A stretch of 11,801 bases of DNA from JAEUJT01 sp044225205 (GTDB taxonomy: Bacteria > Myxococcota > Myxococcia > Myxococcales > Myxococcaceae). The notes beneath the pieces were generated by a model. It was not told the origin of the DNA, made no database searches, and was given only the letters and a program-made list of their open reading frames with translations. Positions within the stretch are counted from its first letter, which is position 1. Each line of letters opens with the position of its first letter. A program made the position numbers and the translations under genes. The stretch is taken from assembly GCA_044225205.1 (NCBI GenBank), contig JBGAIY010000246.1, positions 1 to 11,801 on the forward strand, in the 5' to 3' direction. Below, in pieces: positions 1 through 6,563 of this stretch.

Positions 1-597
1 CTGCCGAGCGCCGAGCGACGGCGGCTCGCCCAGGCTCGCGCGGTCGATCATTTCGACTGCGCGCACGCGCTGTTTCAGCAGGTCAAGCGAACCCACAAGT
101 CGCGACGGTACTCGCGCCTCGAGCTCGACGGCATGCGGGTCGTGGCGGCGGTCATGGCCGGTGACCGCGACACCGCCGCGGCCATTTTGCGCGACACCCC
201 CAACGCCGACGACGCTGAAGTCGAAAACGCGCTCTACGGGCGCCTCTTTCACGAAGCCAGCACCCTGAGCGTCGCTCGTTGGGTGCTGACGATTCACCCG
301 ACCCAACCGCGCGCGACGAGAATCGTGGCGGTCGGGCTGAGCGCCAAGAAACCCGCCGAAGCCGCCGAGCTGCTCGAACGCGTCGTGGCAATGCGGCCCC
401 GGTATGTCTGGGCCTGGTACAACCTCGCCGAAGCCCTCGCCCGGCTCAAGCGCGACTCCGAAGCCCTGGCGGCACTGCAGCGCGCCCTCACCGAGGGCCT
501 GCGCGTGGGCAACGACCTGCGGGGCCATGCCAGGGTGAACGAAGCCTTCGCCGGGCTCGCCTCGCGGCCCGCGTTTCGAAAATGCGTGCGGCGTTGA
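1..597 (+). CDS. TPR-repeat protein, 3' part (5' end outside window)
   Basis: The frame is open from base 1 to the TGA at 595-597, so this is the C-terminal 198 residues of a longer protein; the first in-frame ATG (133) has no reason to be the true start. A clear tetratricopeptide repeat lies at about residues 135-168 of the fragment, with the pattern W-x-x-L-G/A-x-x-L beginning at AWYNLAEALARL and ending in an ALAALQRAL helix. An earlier, more degenerate helical pair (AEAAELLERVV) precedes it. The last residues, NEAFAGLASRPAFRK, resemble the short tail that often follows TPR arrays in bacterial proteins. TPRs are protein-binding scaffolds; the partner and the role of the missing N-terminal part cannot be told from here. 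The gene ends 74 bases before the antiporter and reads the same way, so co-transcription is possible but unproven. Codon use is GC-rich and normal for the window. Confidence 0.8.
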   Translation: MPSAERRRLAQARAVDHFDCAHALFQQVKRTHKSRRYSRLELDGMRVVAAVMAGDRDTAAAILRDTPNADDAEVENALYGRLFHEASTLSVARWVLTIHPTQPRATRIVAVGLSAKKPAEAAELLERVVAMRPRYVWAWYNLAEALARLKRDSEALAALQRALTEGLRVGNDLRGHARVNEAFAGLASRPAFRKCVRR

Positions 598-671
598 CGT
601 TGGTCACCCGCCCATTCGTGCGGCGGTGAAAACGCAGCACCGAGCAAGCCAGAGCGCTAGAAGCTCGGCGC

Positions 672-2519
672 ATGACGCTCATTCACGACGCGGTCATCTT
701 CTTGGTGGCCGCGGTCATCGGCGTGGCGCTCTTCAAGCGGTTCGGCCTCGGGGCGGTGCTCGGTTACTTGGGCGCGGGCCTCGCCATTGGGCCGTCGGGG
801 CTCAAGCTGGTGGGCGACGTCGACCAAGTCATGGGCATTTCTGAGCTCGGCGTGGTGCTGCTGCTCTTCGTCATTGGGCTCGAGTTGCAGCCCCAGCGGC
901 TGTGGCAAATGCGCGGCCACGTGTTTGGGCTGGGCTCGGTGCAGGTCGGCGCGACGACCGCCCTGATGTTCGTCATCGGCTGGGCGCTGGGCCTGCCGTG
1001 GCCCACGGCCTTCGTGCTGGCGTTCGCGCTGTCGCTCTCGTCGACGGCGTTGGCGGTGCAAGCGTTGGCTGAACGCAACCAGCTCGCTTCGCAGCACGGG
1101 CGCATCGCCTTCGGCATTTTGCTCTTTCAAGACGTCGCCGCCATACCGTTCTTGGCGTTGGTGCCCGTGCTCGCAGTCGACGCGGGGGTCGACGTCGCCG
1201 CCAGCGCGCAAACGACGTCGGGGCTCGGCGTGCTCAAAGTCGTCGTCACCTTCGGGGCCATGGTGGTCGTGAGCCGCGTCGTGCTGCGCCCCGCGCTCAA
1301 AGCCATTGCCGGGTTGCACGTGCCCGAGCTGTTCACCGCGAGCGCGTTGCTCGTCGTGGCCGGCACCGCCCTGTTGATGGAAAAGATTGGCCTCTCGGCG
1401 ACCCTCGGCGCCTTCTTGGCCGGCGTGCTGTTGGCCGACTCCGAATACCGCCACGAGCTCGAGGCCGACATCGCCCCCTTCAAGGGCCTGCTCTTGGGCT
1501 TGTTCTTCATGGCCGTGGGCATGTCGGTGAAGGTGTCACTCGCGGCCGAAAGGCCGTTCACCCTGTTGGGGCTGGTGCTGGGGCTCGTGGCGCTCAAGGG
1601 GTTGGTGCTCTACGGCATTGGCATGTGGCGGCTCAAAGACCGGCTCGCGGCCCTGCGCCTCGCCGTGTCGACGTCGCAGGGCGGCGAATTCGCCTTCGTC
1701 GTCGTGGGCCTCGCCGCTTCACGGCAGTTGCTGTCGGCCGAGTTGGCCCAGTTGGTGGTGTTCATTGTCGGCGCCTCGCTCGCGACCACGCCGATTTTCT
1801 TTTCGCTGTTCGAGCGGTGGGTCGCTCCGAAGTTGGCCCCGAAGAAGACGCGGTCGTTCGACACGGTCGACGTGTCAGAAGAGCCGCCGGTGCTCATCGC
1901 CGGGTTTGGCCGAGTCGGCCAAGTCGTCGGCCGGGTGTTGACGGCGAGGCACATTCCCTTTGTCGCGCTCGACGCGAGCTCCGACCACGTCGACTTCATT
2001 CGCCGTTTTGGCAACAAGGTCTTCTACGGAGACGCCTCGCGTCTCGAGCTGCTCGAGGCCGCCGGCGCCGCCAAAGCGCGCATTTTCGTGCTCGCCATCG
2101 ACGACGTGAAAGCGAGCGTCGAAGCGGCGAAGACGGTGCAAAAGCATTTTCCCCATTTGGTGATTTTCGCTCGGGCGCGAAACCGCCAACACGCGTACGA
2201 ATTGAAAGCCCTGGGCATTCACCGCCTCTTTCGCGAGACCTTCGTCACGAGCCTCGAGCTCACCCAGGCCGTGCTGCAGCAGCTCGGCCTGCCCTTCAGC
2301 GAAGCCCACCGCACGATGGACATTTTTCGAGCCGCCGACGAGCGCTTGCTCGACGAGAGTTTTCAACTCCGAGGAGACTTGGACTCCCTCAAGGCGAAAG
2401 CCAACGAGGCCCGCGCCGAGCTCGAGAAGCTCTTCGATGCCGACGCCAAGGTGTTGAACGAAGCCCCGGGCCCCGTCGCGCCGCAGAACGACGTGCCCAA
2501 AGCCACCGGCTCTCAGTGA
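672..2519 (+). CDS. Kef-type K+/H+ antiporter (CPA2) with RCK/TrkA-N domain
   Basis: This 615-residue inner-membrane protein matches the E. coli KefB/KefC layout and length. Residues 1-385 form the hydrophobic CPA2 exchanger, with conserved stretches at 30-42 (GYLGAGLAIGPSG), 59-77 (a glycine- and leucine-rich helix ending LELQPQRLW), 121-130 (SLSSTALAVQ) and 150-159 (LLFQDVAAIP; Asp154 is the likely ion-binding acid). The acidic regulatory loop of KefC is present at 260-271 (RHELEADIAPFK). Residues 406-540 are an RCK_N Rossmann domain with the nucleotide-binding glycines IAGFGRVG at 409-416 and the D-x-x-x-D stretch near 434-438. The tail (560-615) is charged and poorly conserved. Kef systems export K+ in exchange for H+, acidifying the cytoplasm to protect against electrophiles, and are gated by glutathione adducts. 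The Asn at the end of the KefC FRRFN motif, which I recall as a glutathione ligand, corresponds to Asp556 here (FRAAD). No KefF/KefG-type oxidoreductase gene is adjacent. The ATG at 672 fits the family's start; only a weak AGAAG lies 8 bases upstream. Confidence 0.93.
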   Translation: MTLIHDAVIFLVAAVIGVALFKRFGLGAVLGYLGAGLAIGPSGLKLVGDVDQVMGISELGVVLLLFVIGLELQPQRLWQMRGHVFGLGSVQVGATTALMFVIGWALGLPWPTAFVLAFALSLSSTALAVQALAERNQLASQHGRIAFGILLFQDVAAIPFLALVPVLAVDAGVDVAASAQTTSGLGVLKVVVTFGAMVVVSRVVLRPALKAIAGLHVPELFTASALLVVAGTALLMEKIGLSATLGAFLAGVLLADSEYRHELEADIAPFKGLLLGLFFMAVGMSVKVSLAAERPFTLLGLVLGLVALKGLVLYGIGMWRLKDRLAALRLAVSTSQGGEFAFVVVGLAASRQLLSAELAQLVVFIVGASLATTPIFFSLFERWVAPKLAPKKTRSFDTVDVSEEPPVLIAGFGRVGQVVGRVLTARHIPFVALDASSDHVDFIRRFGNKVFYGDASRLELLEAAGAAKARIFVLAIDDVKASVEAAKTVQKHFPHLVIFARARNRQHAYELKALGIHRLFRETFVTSLELTQAVLQQLGLPFSEAHRTMDIFRAADERLLDESFQLRGDLDSLKAKANEARAELEKLFDADAKVLNEAPGPVAPQNDVPKATGSQ

Positions 2520-4372
2520 GGCCCGGCGGCACCCACCAACAGCGCGTGTTGGTCGAGCTGCAACAAGGCCCATTTCTGCAGCTCGCGGGCCTCGGCGCTC
2601 ACGTGCGCCGTCTCGCCGAGGCGTCGCGCCGACGCATGGTTTTCATTTCGCGTGACCCACTGGTTCACCGGCACCCCAAAGCCCATTTTTCGTCGGTTCA
2701 CGATTTCTTCGGGCAACAGGTCGGCGAACGCACGCTTGAGCACCCATTTCGTGGTGCGGCCTTTCACCTTCACGTCGCCCGGCAGCGTGAAGACGTAATT
2801 CATGAGCGCGGTGTCGAGAAACGGCGCACGCACTTCGAGGCTCGCCGCCATCGACGCGCGGTCCATCTTCACGTTGAGGTCGTCGAGCAAATAGGTCTTC
2901 ACGTTCGCGTAGAGCACCTGGTTGAGCGGGTCGGCGCCGGCTTCACGGGCCCGACGAAAGTGCCGCTCATACGATTCGCCGATGAGCGACTGCGTCGAAT
3001 ACCGCAGCGTTTCGGGCGAGAGCAGTTCGCGCAATTCAGGCAGTGAAAAAATCGAAACCCAGTTTCGGAGCCGCTCGGGCAATTCACGTGACGCGTTGAG
3101 CGCAAAGCGACGCGCTCGCTCGAGCGGTGCGCGGTACCCACCCAACCGAGGCAACGGTTCAAGCACGCGCCGCGCCACGCTCCGAACGCCTCGCGGTATT
3201 CGCTCGGCCGCCGCGGCCTCCAAAAGTCGGGTGTAGCCGGCGAAGACTTCGTCGCCACCGTCTCCAGTGAGCGCCACCGTGCACCCGGTTTCACGCGTCA
3301 ACTTCGAGACGACGTACGTCGGTATTGCACTGGGGTCGGCAAACGGCTCGTCGTAGTGCCACGACAACAGGTCGATGAGCTCGAAGCCTCGCGGGTCGAC
3401 TTTGAATTCGGTGTGCTGGGTGCCCCACCGCTCAGCCACCAAGCGCGCGTACCGGGTCTCGTCGTGCTCGGGAGCCCCCTCGAAGCCGATGCTGAACGTC
3501 TTCACTGGCTTTGAAGACAACTGAGACATGACCGCGACCACCAAGGTCGAATCAATGCCGCCTGACAAGAAGGCCCCGAGCGGCACGTCGGCCACCAGAC
3601 GGCGCTGCACCGCCTTGAAGAACAGGTCTCGAATGGTGTGCTCGGCCTCGCGCAGGTCGTCTTCGGTGCGAATGACCCGCTCATGCCCAAGCGGCAGGTC
3701 CCAGTACTCCGTGGCTTGGGCTTCGCGCTGACCGCGCCGAAGCGCTTCGTAGTGACCTGGTTCGACCTTGCGAATGCGCGCGTAGAAGGTGGCCGGCGTC
3801 GGCACGTAGCCGTGCGACAGAAATTGCGGCACCGCCTCGGGGTTGCGCCGGGTGTCGATGCGCGGGTGCGCCAAAATCGCTTTGATTTCAGAACCGAAGA
3901 CGACCTTCTCTTCGTCTTGGTACACGTAGAGTGGCTTTTTGCCGGTGCGGTCTCTCGCCAGCCACAGCGTCTGAGAGCGGGTGTCCCACAGGGCGAGGGC
4001 GAACATGCCGTCGAGCCGAGCGAAGGCGCTCTCGCCCCACTTCATGAAGGCCTCGAGCAGAACCTCGGTGTCACTTTCGGTGCGAAAGACGTGACCCGCC
4101 GCCCGGAGCTCTTCGCGCAACTCTCGAAAATTGTAGATTTCACCGTTGAACGCCACGGTGAGAAGACCGCTGGCCGTCGTCATGGGCTGCGCGGCCGCCG
4201 CGCTCAGGTCGATGATGGCGAGCCGCCGGTGCGCGAGCCCACAGCCTCCGTCGAACGAAGCGACGCCTTGGCCGTCAGGCCCGCGGTGGGCAATGGTCTC
4301 CGCCATGGCCGCCAACTGCACGTCAGCCGGGCGGTGGCCGTCGCGATACAAGACTCCGGCAATTCCACACAC
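2513..4372 (-). CDS. asnB: Asparagine synthetase, glutamine-hydrolysing
   Basis: The enzyme makes asparagine from aspartate, ATP and glutamine. The start is set by chemistry: in this family Cys2 is the glutaminase nucleophile, and a GTG at 4372-4370 immediately precedes the Cys codon of CGIAG. The 19 in-frame residues upstream, beginning at an ATG at 4429, would destroy the free N-terminal Cys and are rejected. From the GTG the protein has 619 residues, close to the B. subtilis-type enzymes. The N-terminal class II glutamine amidotransferase domain shows HRGPDG (29-34), HRRLAIIDLS (48-57), the glutamine-binding FNGEIYN (75-81) and Asp101 in ESDTE. The C-terminal synthetase domain has the PP-loop SGGIDS (270-275), DEPFADPSA (341-349) and LTGDGGDE (368-375). 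All key residues are intact, so it should be active. Asparagine synthetases of this long type also occur in exopolysaccharide loci, but no such cluster is evident here. It converges on the antiporter gene, with the two stop codons overlapping by 7 bases. Confidence 0.95.
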   Translation of the reverse strand: MCGIAGVLYRDGHRPADVQLAAMAETIAHRGPDGQGVASFDGGCGLAHRRLAIIDLSAAAAQPMTTASGLLTVAFNGEIYNFRELREELRAAGHVFRTESDTEVLLEAFMKWGESAFARLDGMFALALWDTRSQTLWLARDRTGKKPLYVYQDEEKVVFGSEIKAILAHPRIDTRRNPEAVPQFLSHGYVPTPATFYARIRKVEPGHYEALRRGQREAQATEYWDLPLGHERVIRTEDDLREAEHTIRDLFFKAVQRRLVADVPLGAFLSGGIDSTLVVAVMSQLSSKPVKTFSIGFEGAPEHDETRYARLVAERWGTQHTEFKVDPRGFELIDLLSWHYDEPFADPSAIPTYVVSKLTRETGCTVALTGDGGDEVFAGYTRLLEAAAAERIPRGVRSVARRVLEPLPRLGGYRAPLERARRFALNASRELPERLRNWVSIFSLPELRELLSPETLRYSTQSLIGESYERHFRRAREAGADPLNQVLYANVKTYLLDDLNVKMDRASMAASLEVRAPFLDTALMNYVFTLPGDVKVKGRTTKWVLKRAFADLLPEEIVNRRKMGFGVPVNQWVTRNENHASARRLGETAHVSAEARELQKWALLQLDQHALLVGAAGPH

Positions 4373-4449
4373 GCCCAGGCGCTTACTCCGTTCACCCTCC
4401 AGGCGCACAAAGTTCGCGACTTGCGCCACCGGCCAGGCGTCTGAACGAA

Positions 4450-4719
4450 ATGAAAGAAACCGCGAAGCAGGTCTTCGAAACAGCCGTATTTCAAGAACTT
4501 AAGAGCGGTACAGGCCTCTCGGAGGGCTTGTTGAACGTCGGTGCCCGTCTGCTTGCGGGCGGCGAGCCAGGGGCCGTTCGTCGCTTCTACGAGCTGACCG
4601 GGTTTCTCTTCTCGAAAAAATTCGACCACGCCGCCGAGCAGCTTCTCGACGTGGCCGTGAAGGTTTCTTTTGCGCCACCTGCTGGGTGGGGAGGTCGTCA
4701 TGGCCAATCGGGTTTCTGA
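4450..4719 (+). CDS. Small protein of unknown function, first of an overlapping pair
   Basis: An 89-residue ORF that I do not recognise. It is divergent from asnB across a 77-base gap and overlaps the next small gene by 20 bases. The first 70 residues look like a soluble helical protein (FETAVFQELKSG, then GLLNVGARLLAGGE, then FYELTGFLFSKKF, then AAEQLLDVAVKV). The last 17 residues are rich in Gly and Trp and encode the ribosome-binding site of the next gene, so they may be under little protein-level constraint. Third codon positions are GC-rich but less so than in neighbouring genes (I estimate about 60 percent by eye), and AAA, ACA and GTA codons appear, hinting at different ancestry. No Shine-Dalgarno sequence stands out before the ATG. 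Opposite-strand frames here are long too, but they lack this codon-position bias. Confidence 0.55.
   Translation: MKETAKQVFETAVFQELKSGTGLSEGLLNVGARLLAGGEPGAVRRFYELTGFLFSKKFDHAAEQLLDVAVKVSFAPPAGWGGRHGQSGF
4688..4699 (+). promoter_or_regulatory. Strong ribosome-binding site of the second small gene
   Basis: GGGGAGG at 4688-4694 sits 5 bases before the ATG at 4700. It is the strongest Shine-Dalgarno match seen in the window. It lies inside the 3' end of the upstream small ORF, an arrangement that suggests coupled translation. It decides the start of the downstream gene at 4700 over the in-frame ATG at 4670. Confidence 0.7.
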
Positions 4720-4999
4720 TTTCGTCAAACTCACGGAGCAAGCGAATGGCCTCTACAGCTCGAGGCTCCAAGTCGAGGTGGGCCGGCTCTATGCTCAGCT
4801 CACGCCACAAGAGCAGCGAGAAGCACGGCAGGTCTTTGCCCAGAAGTTGAGGGCCGCGGCCGAAAGCTTCCCCGAGCAGAAGAAGTCGGCGTGTTTGAAG
4901 ATGCTCGAGAACGGCCTGTTGCCGCTCAATAACCTGAGCGGCATCTCCATTGAGACGGGCGAAACTCGGCGGTACGCCGACGCATGGGCGTGTCGGTAG
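4700..4999 (+). CDS. Small helical protein of unknown function, second of an overlapping pair
   Basis: This 99-residue protein starts at the ATG 5 bases after a strong GGAGG. I do not recognise the family. It is predicted by eye to be soluble and mostly helical: a long amphipathic stretch runs from about residue 5 to 75 (VSDFVKLTEQANGLYSS, LQVEVGRLYAQLTPQEQ, REARQVFAQKLRAAAESF, SACLKMLENGLLPL), followed by a short polar tail ending in Cys-Arg. There is no signal peptide or membrane segment. Codon-position bias supports coding on this strand (third positions richest in G+C, second positions poorest). It overlaps the preceding small gene by 20 bases, so the two are probably made together and may interact. 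A toxin-antitoxin or regulator-partner pair fits the gene sizes, but nothing in the residues shows it. Confidence 0.65.
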   Translation: MANRVSDFVKLTEQANGLYSSRLQVEVGRLYAQLTPQEQREARQVFAQKLRAAAESFPEQKKSACLKMLENGLLPLNNLSGISIETGETRRYADAWACR

Positions 5000-5020
5000 A
5001 CCCGAGGTCTTCTCGCAAGG

Positions 5021-5045
5021 CCATGTAATTACTACAATAAAATGT
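5021..5045 (+). promoter_or_regulatory. Possible promoter of the RCC1 lipoprotein gene
   Basis: A short AT-rich island in otherwise GC-rich DNA contains TACAAT at 5033-5038, a good match to the sigma-70 -10 box. No convincing -35 box lies 16-18 bases upstream. If it is used, transcription would begin near 5045, after the first possible ATG (5042), which favours the GTG at 5084 as the start of the lipoprotein. Confidence 0.3.
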
Positions 5046-5083
5046 GGGCGTGCGACATTTTTATGTTCGTGGGTCTGCTCGTG

Positions 5084-6382
5084 GTGAGCAAACAAAAATG
5101 GTGTGTCTGGGTCGCCGGGGTGATTGCGCTGAGTGGCTGCAGCGTGGCTCCGGCTGCGAGTAACGGTGACGGCGGCACCCTTGGCTCGGGTGGAGGCCTT
5201 GGCAGTGGCGGCGGCACCGGAGGCGCAGGTGGAGGTGCAAGCGGTGGCGGTGGTGGTGCCGGCGGCGGCGGCGGCTCAGAAGAATTCGACGCCGGCGTCT
5301 ACCCGGTCTTGCCCCTCGCCAAGGCTTCGTCGGTGACCGTGGGCAACGGGTTTGCCTGCGCGACGACGACGCAGGGCTCGGTGCGGTGTTGGGGGTGGCC
5401 AGGCGAGCCGACGAACTCCTCGCCGAGCCAGCGTTACAGTCACTTTGGGTCTGCTCAATGGGTCGAGAACAGCATCAACGAGCCGGTCGAGGTGCCCGGC
5501 ATCACCGACGCCGTCAGCGTGGTGACCGACTACCAAACCGTTTGTGCGCTCACTTCGGGCAAGAAAATCAAATGTTGGGGCGCCAACGGTTCTGGCCAAG
5601 TCGGCAACGGTACCGACCGAGGCGTCATCGCGCCTTATGAATTGCCCCTGACGAACGTGAAGAAGGTGGTGACGGGGTCAGATCACTCCTGCGCATTGCT
5701 CGAGTCAGGGGCGGTGAAGTGCTGGGGCAGCAATTTCTACAGTCAGCTCGAAGGCATCACCGTGCAGTTTCAGACTGACCGGTACGCGCCGCTCGACGTG
5801 CCCTATGTCTCCGCCGTCACCGATATTTTCGCCTCTGGGTACGGCACCTGCGTGCTGATGGGCGGAGGCCTTTCGTGCTGGGGCACCTACCGAGAACTCG
5901 ACGGAGCCACGTCTGACGTTCCCTCCAACCAAGGCTTGAGCGGGGTGAGCGCGGCGCTGCCAGGTTGGGCGGTTTCGTTCGCGATTGTCGGTGGGGCCGC
6001 GAAGTCGTGGGGCTCACCCAGCGATGGCTGGCTGGGCACCGGTGCCCAATTCGGCGACCCGGTCGGGCCGGGGCTGCAGCAGGTCAAAGGTTTGACCAGC
6101 GGGGTCACCGACCTCGGCTTCGGCACGGCGGTCATGAACGGCCAAGCGTACACCTGGGGAGATCGCCTCGGCGACGGCACCAATGACACCAGCCTGGTAC
6201 CGGTTCAGGTGGCCGGCCTCAGCGACGTGGTGCAGGTCGCACGCGGAGCCGAAGTCACCTGCGCGCGAACCCGCTCGGGCTCGCTGTACTGCTGGGGCTC
6301 GAACGCGCACGGCGCGGTCGGCATCGGGTCGAACGACGAAGGCCCGTACCTGACGCCGCAGAAGGTGAAGTCGTTTCAGTGA
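5084..6382 (+). CDS. RCC1-repeat beta-propeller lipoprotein
   Basis: Read from the GTG at 5084, this is a 432-residue secreted lipoprotein: a lysine-bearing n-region (SKQK), a hydrophobic core and a lipobox LSGC with acylated Cys19. In-frame ATGs at 5042 and 5063 would add up to 14 residues in front of a normal signal peptide. A glycine-rich linker (about residues 28-65) separates the anchor from the propeller. Seven RCC1-type repeats follow, each ending in a Trp-Gly: CWG at 102-104, 164-166, 213-215, 265-267 and 403-405, SWG at 308-310 and TWG at 357-359. The family forms a seven-bladed propeller used in protein or ligand binding. Five blades carry a Cys pair 9-10 residues apart, the second Cys directly before Trp-Gly; blades 5 and 6 lack both. 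The likely location is the outer membrane or cell surface. The partner is unknown, and no neighbour gives a clear functional link. Confidence 0.85.
   Translation: MSKQKWCVWVAGVIALSGCSVAPAASNGDGGTLGSGGGLGSGGGTGGAGGGASGGGGGAGGGGGSEEFDAGVYPVLPLAKASSVTVGNGFACATTTQGSVRCWGWPGEPTNSSPSQRYSHFGSAQWVENSINEPVEVPGITDAVSVVTDYQTVCALTSGKKIKCWGANGSGQVGNGTDRGVIAPYELPLTNVKKVVTGSDHSCALLESGAVKCWGSNFYSQLEGITVQFQTDRYAPLDVPYVSAVTDIFASGYGTCVLMGGGLSCWGTYRELDGATSDVPSNQGLSGVSAALPGWAVSFAIVGGAAKSWGSPSDGWLGTGAQFGDPVGPGLQQVKGLTSGVTDLGFGTAVMNGQAYTWGDRLGDGTNDTSLVPVQVAGLSDVVQVARGAEVTCARTRSGSLYCWGSNAHGAVGIGSNDEGPYLTPQKVKSFQ
5165..5278 (+). repeat. Glycine-rich low-complexity linker within the RCC1 lipoprotein
   Basis: These 114 bases encode 38 residues, mostly Gly with scattered Ser, Ala and Thr (for example GSGGGLGSGGGTGG). 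The DNA is an imperfect repeat of GGC/GGT/GGA codons. It joins the acylated N-terminus to the propeller as a flexible spacer. Such repeats are prone to length change by slippage. Confidence 0.85.
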
Positions 6383-6421
6383 GCCTCGCCTCGCTCGCAT
6401 CGGCCGCCACAGCCGCGGGGC

Positions 6422-6554
6422 ATGCTCCCGCTCACACGGGGCGTGGCCGTTGTTCGCTCCGCTGAATTCGCGAAAACGCTCTCGCTGCCCGACGGCGCGT
6501 GAAGCGCTCGCCAAGTATGGGCTGACGGTGGTCGCCGGCAAGTCGGCACGCTGA
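6422..6554 (+). pseudogene. Possible frameshifted remnant of a substrate-binding-protein C-terminus
   Basis: Two adjacent short frames appear to continue each other. The first runs from ATG 6422 to TGA 6500-6502 and ends ...FAKTLSLPDGA. The second, in the frame of CGT 6498-6500, reads REALAKYGLTVVAGKSAR and stops at TGA 6552-6554. Skipping one base at about 6497 gives a smooth chain, SLPDGREALAKYGLTVV, with GC-rich third codon positions on both sides. The pattern VAVV ... F...L..P.G..AL.KYG resembles the end of molybdate-type periplasmic binding proteins (ModA), with some residues missing between VAVV and the Phe. It lies just after the RCC1 gene and before the convergent lipoprotein gene. 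The family link is weak; it could instead be chance reading frames in GC-rich DNA. Confidence 0.3.
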
Positions 6555-6563
6555 CGCCACGAC

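Noticed and set aside
657..1454. 265-residue minus-strand ORF inside the antiporter gene
   Set aside because: It is antisense to a well-recognised gene and has the His/Arg/Glu-rich composition typical of shadow frames in GC-rich DNA.
1625..3046. 473-residue plus-strand ORF spanning the antiporter and asnB
   Set aside because: It overlaps two certain genes in other frames and is an Arg-rich shadow.
2513..4372. Asparagine synthetase as a lasso-peptide cyclase partner of the small leader-like ORF
   Set aside because: It has an intact glutaminase domain with Cys2 and full asparagine synthetase motifs, lies about 5 kb away on the far side of unrelated genes, and no lasso protease is present.
4373..4429. 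N-terminal extension of asparagine synthetase to an ATG at 4429
   Set aside because: The catalytic Cys must be residue 2 after Met removal; the GTG at 4372 satisfies this and the extension does not.
4499..5095. 198-residue minus-strand ORF opposite the small gene pair
   Set aside because: Codon-position G+C bias supports the plus-strand frame, the plus-strand gene has a strong ribosome-binding site, and the translated minus-strand sequence is Arg-rich and unlike a protein.
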